Assembly: GCF_014805625.2 (NCBI RefSeq)
Contig: NW_023998415.1
Location: 27,160,347-27,224,346, forward strand
Length of the DNA stretch: 64,000 nt
Direction of reading: 5' to 3'
Source of the DNA: Glossina fuscipes
Lineage: Eukaryota; Arthropoda; Insecta; Diptera; Glossinidae
Under the pieces are notes generated by a model, which did no database searches, was not told the DNA's origin, and saw only the letters and a program-made list of their open reading frames with translations. Below are positions 33,942-45,300 of this stretch, piece by piece; positions within the stretch are counted from its first letter, which is position 1; the number at the start of each line of letters is the position of its first letter. The translations under genes were made by a program, and so were the position numbers.

Positions 33942-35681
33942 TTGCAGAATGTTTACTGTGATGGGCCACATGTGGACTCGGCATCGTTACCTCTGGAGCA
34001 CAGATCCGTTTATGGAGCCCCTGCACCGTCACCAGTTTACGGATCGCCACAAACTGCATTAGCTGCTGGACCCAGCAATGATATATCCGATGAAGCCTGG
34101 CCTTTAGCTACAACAAATGATAGCCCGCAGATTAAACATTTACAAGTTCAATGCGAGAAAACTCATATGCGAGTAAATATAGAATTTGATCGTCCCTTCT
34201 ACGGCATGATATTTTCGAAAGGATTCTATAGTGATCCGCATTGTGTTCATTTAAAACCCGGTACTGGACATTTGAGTGCCACTTTCGAAATTTTTCTAAA
34301 CAGTTGTGGTATGACGAGTTCAGCTAATCATAATGCTGTTGGTTATGGTACACCAACTCCGTCAGGCAGTTATGTTGAGAATACCATTATCATCCAATAT
34401 GATCCCTATGTACAGGAAGTTTGGGATCAAGCTCGGAAACTGCGTTGTACATGGTACGACTTTTACGAAAAAGCGGTCACGTTCCGTCCATTCCAAGTGG
34501 ATATGCTGCACGCAGTAACTGCAAACTTTCTGGGTGATAATTTGCAGTGCTGGATGCAAATTCAAGTAGGCAAAGGGCCATGGGCATCTGAGGTCTCAGG
34601 TATTGTAAAGATTGGGCAAACTATGACGATGGTGTTAGCTATAAAGGACGATGAAAATAAATTCGACATGTTAGTGCGTAATTGCGTTGCCCATGATGGC
34701 AAGCGTGCTCCAATACAATTGGTGGATCAGCATGGGTGCGTCGTTAGACCAAAGATTATGAGCAAATTCCAGAAAATTAAAAATTTCGGGCCTTCAGCCT
34801 CTGTAGTTAGTTTTGCCTATTTCCAAGCCTTCAAATTCCCCGATTCAATGAATGTTCACTTTCAATGCGTAATCCAAGTTTGCCGTTATAATTGCCCTGA
34901 GCCTAAATGTGGGCCTGGTCTACCCGGTATTGATTATGGTGTACCTCAAATTGGAGATAATGGATTGGCTTCAGAATATGGACCACCAGATGGATATGAA
35001 CGTGGAGATTTCGCGATCGGCGGTTTACCACCGGCCGCTTATCCGGATCCCAGGCATCCCTCTAATGACGCCACCGGAGCATATTCTGAAAACCAACCCG
35101 ATATCGTACCTTCCCCGCAAGCTCAAACTTCACCGATTAACGGCGCCTCTGATTCCGGTCCAGCCAGTTCGCAATCGCCTACACCAAATGCTAACGATTT
35201 GCACTTACCACCTCCGCCATTGCCCGGACAAGCAGGACAATATAGCACAGTGAAACGCAAAGATGATTTAGAGGGAGGAAATTTAGTGTCATTAGGGGGA
35301 CGCCCTCGTTCCGTCGAGGGTCTAGACGACTTACGCGGGGTACGCAAACGTCGCGACACTATGGACTTTACCGTCAAACCACGTATATACAAACGCGATA
35401 CTCAAGAGATGACGGATGTAAACACAAGTCGAATTATACAGGTAGTTGCACCTGGCGACGTCAATTTCGCTCTCAACAACAACGCCAGCAACGAAACAGT
35501 TGTAATACAATCAGCACGTACAGCTGATCCTGAGACAATTTGTATGTCAGTACCGAGTTTTGTTGGAGGCCTTGTTATGCTTTTACTCGTATTGGCTGTG
35601 GCTTCATTGGTGGCAGCGTTCCTTTTTGTCAGAGTACGGCATTTTGATCGTAAGGGCGCACCTATGGGTTATCATAATTAA
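33942..35681 (+). CDS. dyl: Dusky-like ZP-domain transmembrane protein, main coding exon
   Basis: This exon encodes 579 residues (600 with the 27818 exon). The order is a Pro/Tyr-rich stretch with YGAPAPSPVYGSP; a ZP domain at about residues 85-345 with regularly spaced cysteines, starting IKHLQVQCEKTHMRVNIEF and ending CRYNCPEPKC; a Pro/Gly-rich linker; a furin-type site RKRR|D at about 489-492; a single membrane segment at about 558-584; and a short basic tail. ZP proteins polymerise in the apical extracellular matrix after cleavage. In Drosophila the miniature/dusky/dusky-like group shapes cuticle of wing cells, hairs, bristles and denticles. The high conservation of the ZP block and the neighbouring ferredoxin gene make dusky-like the best choice within the group. 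The exon starts after TTTTCTTTAG. The TTG there is not a start codon. Confidence 0.85.
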   Translation: MQNVYCDGPHVDSASLPLEHRSVYGAPAPSPVYGSPQTALAAGPSNDISDEAWPLATTNDSPQIKHLQVQCEKTHMRVNIEFDRPFYGMIFSKGFYSDPHCVHLKPGTGHLSATFEIFLNSCGMTSSANHNAVGYGTPTPSGSYVENTIIIQYDPYVQEVWDQARKLRCTWYDFYEKAVTFRPFQVDMLHAVTANFLGDNLQCWMQIQVGKGPWASEVSGIVKIGQTMTMVLAIKDDENKFDMLVRNCVAHDGKRAPIQLVDQHGCVVRPKIMSKFQKIKNFGPSASVVSFAYFQAFKFPDSMNVHFQCVIQVCRYNCPEPKCGPGLPGIDYGVPQIGDNGLASEYGPPDGYERGDFAIGGLPPAAYPDPRHPSNDATGAYSENQPDIVPSPQAQTSPINGASDSGPASSQSPTPNANDLHLPPPPLPGQAGQYSTVKRKDDLEGGNLVSLGGRPRSVEGLDDLRGVRKRRDTMDFTVKPRIYKRDTQEMTDVNTSRIIQVVAPGDVNFALNNNASNETVVIQSARTADPETICMSVPSFVGGLVMLLLVLAVASLVAAFLFVRVRHFDRKGAPMGYHN

Positions 35682-36002
35682 GATCAAAATACCTCTAACA
35701 ATCTTCCAAAACAACAGTATAACGACGTTCCAGTTTAATTTAGTAAACGTAGTAAAAGTAGTAAACGTTTATCGATTGAACACATGGGCTCTTATAAAAC
35801 TTTCATTACTTTCACTGACTATTCAAAGTAAAATACTAGATTGGGTTTCATCTTTCAAATCTTTTCTTTTTCTTTCAAAAAATCAAAATGATTTTTCAGT
35901 ATATTTATTATGTGTGTATGTAATTTATTATTTAAATAATTTATTTTTTGTATTATTTATTTCCGTTATTTTTTTAATTGTAAAAAAAAAAATTAATTGT
36001 CG

Positions 36003-36017
36003 AATAAAATGAATAAA
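36003..36017 (+). terminator. Poly(A) signals of the dusky-like gene
   Basis: Two AATAAA hexamers (36003-36008 and 36012-36017), about 320 bases after the stop codon, followed by an A-rich stretch. Confidence 0.6.
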
Positions 36018-37124
36018 CAATTTAAGGAAAAAAAAAGAGAAGATAATATATGCTAACTTGGAATATAGAAGTGAGTATATTTAACTATATGCTGACTTCA
36101 CAGAATGGTTAACATGTTACGAATTTCTATATATAATAATCGTGCATTACGAAATAATTAAATTGGATAGTAGCAGTTTTCTTTTTCTTGAAACACCTTT
36201 TGAAGACGAATATTAAGCTAATCAAATGCTTAAAGCGCATAAAAATAATGAACAGACATGTCGTGTTTTTCTGTTTTACAAAATCAAAAGCAAAAAAAGC
36301 GTGTCAAAGGTAAAGCTACAGTTAGAAATTTCTAGAGCCCTACAATCTGCCAATCTTCATGCGAAAACATTGTGTGCGCTGCTAAGTGGGTCTAATAAGT
36401 TACATGTCGAAATAAAGAAATGAAGCTTACGTGTTTACGTACTTCGAATATGTTGTCTTACATAACTAACCATAAGTAACCATTCGTTATGCTACATTAA
36501 GCACCTTCCCTCGCATATTTCTTTATCAGCTTACTTACCTAACTATCTTATATTTTTGAAAATTGAATACATATTCCGTCAAATTGCATGTATTAAAAAT
36601 AGCTAATGCCAAGAAAATTCGCTCTTTCGTTTGTACTTTCATTGTAAATAAATTAACAAAAGTGTTTGCTTTGCTTTAACGAGATTCTGATATTGACTTG
36701 GGTTATATAGACACATTCCATATAAATCTGTTTATAATACGTATAAAAGCTACAAAATACGTTTTGTACTTAATGTTTGATGATTACATACATTACATGT
36801 GTTATGTAAGGAGCATTTATGACAATAAACAAACAAAAAATCGAAAAGAAAGAGGGCACTACCCTCTTAATAGTTGACAAGACAGCGATAATTCGCTTTT
36901 ATATCTCAGAATTATGTAAGCGATGCTTTTCATGCAAAATATTCATTGTATTTATTGAATTTGTTCTATTTAACATCTTAAATGATAACGACAAGTCAAT
37001 TTAGCTAAACTTATTTATACAACTAATTAAAAACAGTTCTAAACTTTTCTAAAACTTAATACCTACTATAACTAAACTAAGACCTTGAGCACCTTAACAT
37101 TTTTCATTTCCCAATTAGTAAGTG
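36018..37124. other. Intergenic stretch between dusky-like and ferredoxin genes
   Basis: AT-rich with two unsupported ORFs. It should hold the 3' end of the minus-strand ferredoxin transcript. No canonical AATAAA on that strand was found close to its stop. Confidence 0.45.
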
Positions 37125-37707
37125 TTAGGAGCTTCGAGCGTCATTTATTGTTGCTGGCACATGAACTTCCAAACCATCCATGTCTTTAGATAGTTGAATT
37201 TGGCAACCTAAACGTGAAGTATCTGTTAAATCATACGCTAAGTCCAACATATCCATTTCCTCGTCGCTAGGCTTATGCGGAAGTTTATTGTAATCAGCTT
37301 CTTTAAATATCAAATGACAGGTAGAGCATGTTAATGTTCCCTCGCAAGCGCCAAATCCATCTAAATCTATATGATTGTTAACTACTACATCTAAGAGCGA
37401 GTCCCCAACTTTACCTTCAGTTTTAATTTTCTCGCCGTTCGCTTTAATAAATGTTAGAGAGATTCTGTAAAAGCAAAAATATTCAAAAAATTGAAGTTAA
37501 TTATCATATTTAAATTTTTATATGAATTTCTAAAGTGATTCGCTGCTTTACTTACTTCTCCTTTAAATTTATGCCCACCGATATTTGACGTACATTGTGT
37601 CTATTTATTAACCGTACATTTTGCAATTGGCTAAAGCCATGGCTTAATGAGCGTAATATTGATGAACTTTTACATTTTAATACATTGTGAAAAGCCTGAA
37701 AAGCCAT
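37125..37707 (-). CDS. Fdx2: Mitochondrial adrenodoxin-type [2Fe-2S] ferredoxin
   Basis: Two exons are joined, 37707-37556 and 37464-37125, giving 163 residues. The donor is GAGAA|GTAAGTAAAG and the acceptor TTGCTTTTACAG|A, phase 2. Residues 1-45 are rich in Arg, Ser, Leu and Asn and low in acid, a typical matrix-targeting leader. The core has Cys91, Cys97 and Cys100 in [17 protein letters not shown] and Cys138 in RLGCQIQL, which bind the cluster, plus the acidic helix [12 protein letters not shown] that docks reductase and P450 partners. The FG in GFGACEG and the ending [11 protein letters not shown] are FDX1/adrenodoxin-like rather than FDX2-like in human terms. This corresponds to Drosophila Fdx2 (CG1319), as I recall. 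It passes electrons from ferredoxin reductase, in flies to mitochondrial ecdysone-synthesis P450s and other acceptors. Confidence 0.88.
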
Positions 37708-38810
37708 CTTTTTTTTCTTTAAAAATAAGACAATTCGAGGTAAATTCGTAATCTTATCTAATCTAGACGCAAAATAAGCGCGGTTTTCTTAGCAAACCTT
37801 TTACAACAAACTCAACAAAATTTCACACATCATTTTATATACAACAACACAAACAACAACTTTCAAATTTTTTTTTGACTAGCTTCTTGCTGATGTTGCT
37901 ATTCATACTTTGTTACTTTGCGTCTGTATAAGCAGAAAAGAAAAACCGAATTTGCATAAGCAATATGTTTTTTTGTATTAACGCTTTTCTTCTTTCGTAA
38001 TTATAGTATTATAATACAAGATTGAAAAATTAATAATTTCATTATATTAGTTCTTATATTTGTATTTTCAATAATATTACTTAGAATTTTATTAGGATGA
38101 GATGAGCTTATTCATTCTGTTTACGAGATGAGTCATAAAGGATGGGTAATATTAAAAAGATCAAAACGAATAATAGGATTGTTATTTATAAGAGTTGTAG
38201 GGAGAAACGTTATTTAACTAATTCTTCCTAGTCCTAATAGTATTCTAGCATTTATATTTAAAAACTTAAAATTATTAACTTCAATCGCTTGTATTATTTA
38301 AGGGTTGATAGGTGATAACATTTCTAAAGTAACTTACATTTTTTTTAATTTATAATTTATATATTATGCTTAATGCAAAAAAACAAAATAATAATAATAA
38401 TAAAATATATGTGAAGAGAAAAAATTTTACTCTCAACAAAGTCAAAAAGGGTCATCCATAAGGACACAGGATTGCGAAGGCGACGAAATCGTTCCCATTG
38501 TATGGATATAATAGACCTCGATCGAAACGTAAATGTAATAATGATTGAGAAAGTTATCAGCTGTTATCTACTCGGTTGTAAAACTCCGCATGGTATATAA
38601 AAATAATTTTAGTGCTCAGTATATTTTCATACAATTTCTTCTTTAGTTAATTCCTCGCGGTTTTCTGCTTGTTTGTAGAACAAACAAATCAAAGCCTATT
38701 TAAATGCCTTTAAAGAATATAAGCACATTTTTTCACGCAGAACTTAATTATTTAATTTAAGTTTTATTAATTAATTTTTAATTCTTTCACTCATTTTGCG
38801 TTCTAAGGAA
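37708..38810. promoter_or_regulatory. Divergent intergenic region between ferredoxin and NEPRO-like genes
   Basis: About 1.1 kb separates two oppositely directed start codons, so it must contain both promoters. No TATA box at a fitting distance is obvious for either gene. It includes A/T runs, an AAT array at 38387-38402 and nothing coding. Confidence 0.4.
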
Positions 38811-39935
38811 ATGGACCACAGGTGGAATAATTTCGACCTGAAGCGCCCTCCTTTTATAACCATACCGGTGAAACACAGTAAATTTGGTAATTGAATCATT
38901 AAATATATACTCAAAAAGAAAATGTTTATCTATAAATAAAGGTTTTCATAAATTTTAGTCCCTTTATTACATGCCGGAATTGATGAATATTTTTGTAACC
39001 ACGGTACTTACGATGAAGTATTCAATGAAACAGCAGCTTTGCTTTCACGTCTAATAGCACGTCGCAAGAACTCATTCAGAAGAATGCATGGTTTCAGAGA
39101 TATTTGCAAATTGAACGCTGCCTTATGCCGTTTATTGCGAGTAGATTTTAAAAAAGAGTTGGACACTTTTCGTTCATCGTTACCCGATGTTGCCTATGAG
39201 GACGGCACAGAAATATATATACCGGCAAGAGATTGTTACGACTTCCTATTATTGCGTTTGATTGCTGTGCATAAATTGTATGAGAGGATTCAAAATTGCT
39301 GTACCAAGGCTGCGGGCTATTTTCTTCATCAAATAAAAGTGTATCATTTTTTTGAAATTAGTACTCTCTTGTTGGCTGTTGTAGCAAAAATAAATGATTT
39401 GAGTATGAAATTGGGAAATTTGAGCACAAATTTATATCGACACTTGCTGCCATTTAGAGTAAAGCTGCCACGCAATATCAATCCAAACGTCTACAGCGAG
39501 CCCGAATTTGCATTTCCTAAAAAATTAGAAGAGTTCGATAAAAAAAGATTTTGCAATCTGCCATCTTCTAGTTTACAAGACACAACGCAAATGGAAGAAG
39601 AATTAAATCACTTGATAAGAGCAGATAGTATATTAGCGCCAGTTAGAGCCAAGTGCTTAAGAAAGATTGATGTTGGTGTTGAAGTGGAGCGCCAAGCAGA
39701 AGAAAGAGCAAAAACCTTAAACATTGATGAACTAACTACCGCAGAAGATGTAAAACGATTTATCCTGAAAGAACGAAAACAACGATCTAATAACTCAACT
39801 GAATGTATAACAAGAAATATAAAAGGTCACGAATGGTTGGGAGCGGTGAAAATGTTTGAAAAGAAAGTTCACAACGGTGAAGCTAGGAAAGGTTTAAGTG
39901 TTTTTCGGAAATTCCTCGAAGCAAAAATAAATTAA
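38811..39935 (+). CDS. NEPRO-like nucleolar protein
   Basis: There are two exons, 38811-38886 and 38959-39935 (donor AATTTG|GTAATTG, acceptor ATAAATTTTAG|TC, phase 1, 72-base intron), giving 350 residues. The ATG lies in the context GGAA. The N-terminal two-thirds matches the layout of the nucleolus and neural progenitor protein (NEPRO) N-terminal domain: the ...RRKNSFRRMHGFRDICKLN block, a single-file run of Leu-rich helices around LLLRLIAVHKLYERIQNCCT, and LLLAVVAKINDLSMKL, ending in a YRHLLPFRVKLP segment. The C-terminus is Lys/Arg/Glu-rich and contains GHEWLGAVKMFEK. Vertebrate NEPRO is nucleolar and has been linked to RNase MRP/rRNA processing and neural progenitor maintenance. The assignment rests on pattern similarity and not on an alignment. 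The next gene converges on it. Confidence 0.7.
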
Positions 39936-40006
39936 AAATTTAGTTTAGACCGCTAATATCTTCGCATCTTATTTTGTTTTTTAGTTAATATATATTTTTA
40001 AACTTC

Positions 40007-40012
40007 AATAAA
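40007..40012 (+). terminator. Poly(A) signal of the NEPRO-like gene
   Basis: AATAAA, 72 bases past the stop codon and inside the roughly 200-base gap shared with the convergent nbs gene. Confidence 0.6.
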
Positions 40013-40131
40013 AGCAGCGCTGGACACAGTAACCCGCCAGTATCCAGTATAAATATTTGTATAGCATAGCTTTCCACAGTTTCCATTTCTTTAATTTGTA
40101 ATGACGTTTTTTTTTTTCCAAGCTCATGATT

Positions 40132-42301
40132 TCAGATCATTTTTGAACTATAGCGTATTTGCATAGGTGATTCTTGTGGAATTTGATACTTCTGAAAAAT
40201 CACAGTTTATATATATATATGTATATATACGTATAGGAAGCATAATTTACCTTAACGAATTTTTTAAAATTGATAACCCCATTTTGAGGGCTCACACATG
40301 GAAACTTAGTCGCACTTTTATATTTATAATGTGTACGATGCTGATTGTTAGCAAAATTGTTTAGAGAAATTTGATGTATTTGAAAAGCATCTTTAAACGC
40401 CTCCGCCAATTTTTGGTCTTCCTCATTTTCAGTTTTGGAATTTATATGGTCATTGTTTTGTTCAACTTTTACATAGCTAGAGGAGCAACAAAGCCAGCTT
40501 GAAACATTGATTTTACATGGTAGAATTTTCGGTTTCGGTAGTATGATTTTTGACGTAGCCTTTTTAGTCACTGTTACAAATTCTTGTGTGGGTACTAAGT
40601 CATTGCTATCTTCACAAACAAATTCGGATTCATTGTAATTTTTTTTGTCCTTGAAATTAAACAGCCCATCATCTGAGTCATTATTGTCCGGACAAAGCTT
40701 TTTAGCAGTTTGTTTGGATTGCGTGGGCTTATCTCCAAAGTTGAACAAATCGTCGTCATCCACATCATCAACGTCTTCTCTTAATGCCAATATGAGCGGA
40801 CGTTTGCGAATCCTTTTAGTTGCCTCCTCATTGGTTTTGTTTATATTTTCCTTAATTTGTAATGATGTTTTTTTATCCTTTCCTAAAAAATTTTTTGAAA
40901 CGTTTTGCGACTTTTCCTTATTTTCTTGTTGATTCTGTTCTCCTTTATTCGCTTCCAATTCCTTTTGTACCATATTACGCATTTTCTTTGCAAATTGGAG
41001 TAAATTCTCATCATCACTGTCATCATCCTGATTTTTGTCGATATCTTCATGTTTCCGCTTTACTTTATTATTTTCTGTAGGTGTCTCCGTAACGCACATA
41101 TTGAGCAATAATTCCTGCTCTAACGAGCCTTGCGGTTTATATGAGTTTGTGTTCATTAGGCTCTCATTCGTTTCCGGAATTACTAACTCACTACCCTTAT
41201 CTTCCGTTAAATCAATAGTCACTGTTTGCGGGACGTTCTCCGTTAATGTTAAAGGGGTCTTGTCGCTGATACTTACATAACAAGGATTACAGTACCTTTC
41301 GGTGGAGCAATATAATATAGCATAACCGATCTCAAACTCCGGTATTATACGTCTACCATGAGATTTAAGAAAATCTGGAAAGGGGTTTTCGAATTAAAAC
41401 ATATTAAATTAAAATAAGATATCAAGCTATACTGCTTACCTGCTATGGAAAATATGGTTTGCGAACTTTGAGTCTCTGTTGAGGGTGTGTACTCAATTAC
41501 TATAACATTACTTTTAAGAAGAAACGCTTTTTGTACACCAGCATTAAGGCTTTTGTACGTAGCCCCTGCCGATTGTACAAGAGGTCCATACATATCGGCA
41601 TGTTTACGATGTAAAAAAATAAACGTGTAATCTCGAAGTAGTGTTTGACGCTTTGGCTGACGAGTCAGATCAAACGTTTCATCGAAACATGGACGATAAT
41701 GCTCCATATTCGGCAAGGAGACTTTTTTAGCTCTAATAGCTTTTAATAGATCTTTCAAATAATTAGATGTGATTATAGGCTTTTGATTTAACAAGGCGTA
41801 CAACAATTTGATGGTGATAGAAGATCCATTCATTATTAAATGTGTGCAAGTATTTGACCATTCCGTAAATACTTGGCCTCCTATATATCCAAGTATTTCC
41901 TCTACATCTGTCTGTTCTCTCTTGCTTAAGGATGATGTGACCACATTCAGTACATCATTTTTAACTTCCCAGACATTTTCAAAACGTCCAAATCGTATAC
42001 GATCGTTCGCCTTTAATGGTAAACACTCATCCTTGTTTAAGCGTTTATTTTTTTCAATATCTTTGTTGTGAAATGTGCCATACTTAGAGCCCACATCCTT
42101 CAGTTGCAGTTGAACGTCATTTTTGCTTTTAATGATTAGCTGAAAAACAGCATGAGCTCTACTCACAGAACTGTCATTGACAAGCTCCAAATCTGCATCC
42201 AAACGGCCTACAGTGTATTCGATTTTGTCAGCAATGAAGTAAAAGCAATTACCTTTGAATAAATGGAAGCGTTTTATTTCGTATAATTCGCTGGTTGACA
42301 T
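40132..42301 (-). CDS. nbs: Nibrin/NBS1 homologue (Mre11-Rad50-Nbs complex)
   Basis: Three exons are read: 42301-41440, 41374-40251 and 40191-40132, joined by 65- and 59-base introns (CAG|GTAAGC...TTTCCAG|A; AAG|GTAAAT...TTTTTCAG|A), giving 681 residues. An FHA domain lies at about residues 24-112, with VGR 31-33, SVSRAH 45-50 and GSKYGTF 71-77 as the phosphothreonine-binding loops. Two BRCT repeats follow (about 115-200 and 210-320), then a long acidic, Lys/Asn-rich, low-complexity region. The Mre11-binding motif NFKKF lies at 656-660. NBS1 brings Mre11-Rad50 and ATM to DNA double-strand breaks and acts in the nucleus and at telomeres. A classical C-terminal FxF/Y ATM-binding motif is not evident. 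If the last intron is not removed, the protein ends in Tyr-Ile repeats encoded by a TA microsatellite, which is less likely. Confidence 0.88.
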
Positions 42302-45300
42302 AAATACGTTGAACGATTTTATTGCTTACCTGTAGAAATATTTTTAAGCATCCACATTATTAAATAAGAATTCTTTTTCTTGTTTTAAACAAATAATAAT
42401 AATAATAACTGAAAAAGATTCTTCACGAGAAGCATAGTCTGTCTATAGTTTGAAGACAAAAATACATACATTGATTGTCAGTTTACTTTTCATTTTAAGA
42501 GAAGCGTCTGCGATATGGCAACTTAGGTGTCATACGTGTCATATACAGAAAGTAATGCCACTTCTTTAAATTTAATTTCCTTTCTGTTAACATTGTCCAT
42601 AAGTGAAAATATAATAAAAACAAAAAAATTAAGTAAATCATTCAGCACGTCATTAACATTATTCAGCGTATAGATATTATTGTACGAAGTTTAAATTGTC
42701 TATAATAATTTTTGTAGCCATAAGTATAAAAGAACTTTTTATTCTAAAAGTTACCTAAATCCATGTGTCTTAAAATCCAGATATTTAAATCTTTGCCTTT
42801 TTTTTTTTTTTGGTATGTTGAACAGAGATGGACTAAGCCAATCTTTGCCTTTCAACTAATTTAAAATTGTTGGTAACCGATAACGTAGGAACATATTGTT
42901 TTTGGCTTACTAAGGGTCTGTCACTTATCAATCCAATTAGCATAATTAAAATTATTTGAAAAATAATGACTAGAAAAATAAGTTTTGCAAATTCTTAGAA
43001 AAACACAAGTCCATGAAAAAAATACATTTCTTTTGAAATGTAAAAAAATGTGTACACAAATGCGTTTGCTCGACAAAATTAAAAAGTATTCAATTTGTAT
43101 TTTCTATTAAAAAGTTATTATGGATTTAAAATAATTGTGGCGTGGAGGTAGCGTATAGTGTAATAAATCCATTGAATCATTATATTTTAACATGATGATG
43201 ATGATGTCTCCTTCCTTCGTAGTGTGGTATCAACTTTATATTAGTCAAGTTTCTTCTTAGTCTTCCGCGAGAGTGGTGTTTTGAACGTTGCTTCCTCATA
43301 CATAGCTGTTTTATAAGACATTTTATTTTGCTCAGTTCGGAAAACTCTCATTTAACATATTTTTACTCAATTTACCCATTCTACGTCAGTATTTTGTTTT
43401 TTTTTTTTTTTTTTTTTTGGCTTGAAAAAATCGCATTTCCTAGAGGATTCTTTGAAAATGCGATGAAATCATTTCGTTTCATTTCATTTAAAATGAACCT
43501 TTTCCTTCCACATTCTTTTATGAATGCGTAATATTCTTGAAAATTGGTTTTTCTTAACGGCATTTCCACAACTCCGAGGTCTCTATCATTTGGTAGAAAT
43601 GAATGTCCCGATAACAGAAACTTATGTATTAAATAATAATAAAACATAAAATTGGGATTTCGTAAACGGAATTTAGGTCATTTTTAAAATAGTCATTTTT
43701 CCGTTTCATTACCTAGCAATTTCACAAAAAGCCTAATCCTGCAATTTTCAGTCGTAAGGAGTTCTTTAAATTCCGAACTAATCCCTCTAAACTGATCCGA
43801 AAGAATCAACCTTTCAGGCGATAATATTCATATGATAAATCTTGTTTGTTTATGTATGTTTGGCTTAAGGCAGCCAACAAAAACTTTTTGCTCTGGCTAT
43901 ATGCGTTGTACCTTGCTCAGCCATCTTTAATCTGGACGAATAAAAATTTTACTTTTTTTTGTTTTTTTTTTCTTATTTTTTCTTGATTTGTTTAGATATT
44001 TGGATTAGCTTTGTTGACGATAAGACGAATGTATCCAGTAACGTGATGAGTTTCTATTATTTGTTGATCTTTTGCGTTCTATAAATGTTGGATGATATCG
44101 GGCACCTTTCGTTAGGTCACAGAACTTAGATGAAAGAACTGTAATGTTTTACGGCAACTAGTTGATGCAAGTTGTTAAATGATTGTGAAGAAAGTTTGTA
44201 CAAATAAATTTAATCAGATCGATGTTTTGAAACCATTTGACAAATTACTGAACTATAAGATAAACATTCGCTTTTATATATTTCAATATAAAAAAAATAA
44301 AAATTTTCAACTAAAACCGAAAGCTGTTATTAATTAACCAAACATTGACGAGCTCAAGACAGATAAGATATTATGTATATTTTCGCTCATTCATGGTAAA
44401 TAACTTTGTTGTGCTATAATGAAGTTTGGGATGAGTGTATTTATGTCATACTAAATAACCATTGGAATTATATAAATTATCTACAATCTATATATATATA
44501 TAAGCTTCATATCTCATATTCATAGAAAATGCTTTAATTTACTTTTTAGTTCCTCGTGCTTTTTACTAATAATGTGGAATTTTATGGACAAACTGCCGCT
44601 ATATGCAAGTCATTGTCAGAAGCATTGCAGACACTGTACTCATATGTTATCCAGACTTTCGGACCTTGTTACTTGGATACTGATAAGAATTTTTGTTTGT
44701 ACATTGACGGTAGTGGATTCTATAGGGTTTGAGGTATTTAGAGATATCGGATCGGAAACCAAACTTCTTACGTAGTAGCTCGCTTGCTTTGGCTGCTAAG
44801 AAATTCTTAATGATGCAAAAGCTTAACGATAGCATTTGTTTAAATTGTAGTAGTCCGAGAAAATGAGTTCAGGGCAGAGAGATATATCCGCTCCAAGGCG
44901 AATTTGGCTTGTCTCAGCCCTAATTTACCTAATGTGGGCGAATTGAATTGTTTTTGACCCTTGTAAAACTATAAGTATATGTATGTGCATGTATTCCTAT
45001 CAATTCTTACGGATGCGAGAAGTCTATTAACAAGCAAGGTGACGGAGTGGGGGTAAATGAACATTTCATTTTACGCTATAAGTTTAATACGATCGTACTT
45101 GTATGTTTATCTGTTAGTTTGCGTAGGAACTTTGGTAGCACATAAGCATTTTAATTGTAAAAAATTTACAATCGGTGGGATCTTTAAATGAGTTAGCGAA
45201 AAGTTTTGCAAAATTTACTGTTGACAGTGTAGTTCTCTGCAAATTTTGTTAGATAGCCAAAGTGTTGAAGATGGAATGGGCAGACTTCTAGGTGAAGGCG

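Noticed and set aside
40200..40250. Tyr-Ile tail of NBS read straight through the microsatellite
   Set aside because: A phase-matched mini-intron with good donor and acceptor removes this part. I kept the spliced tail.
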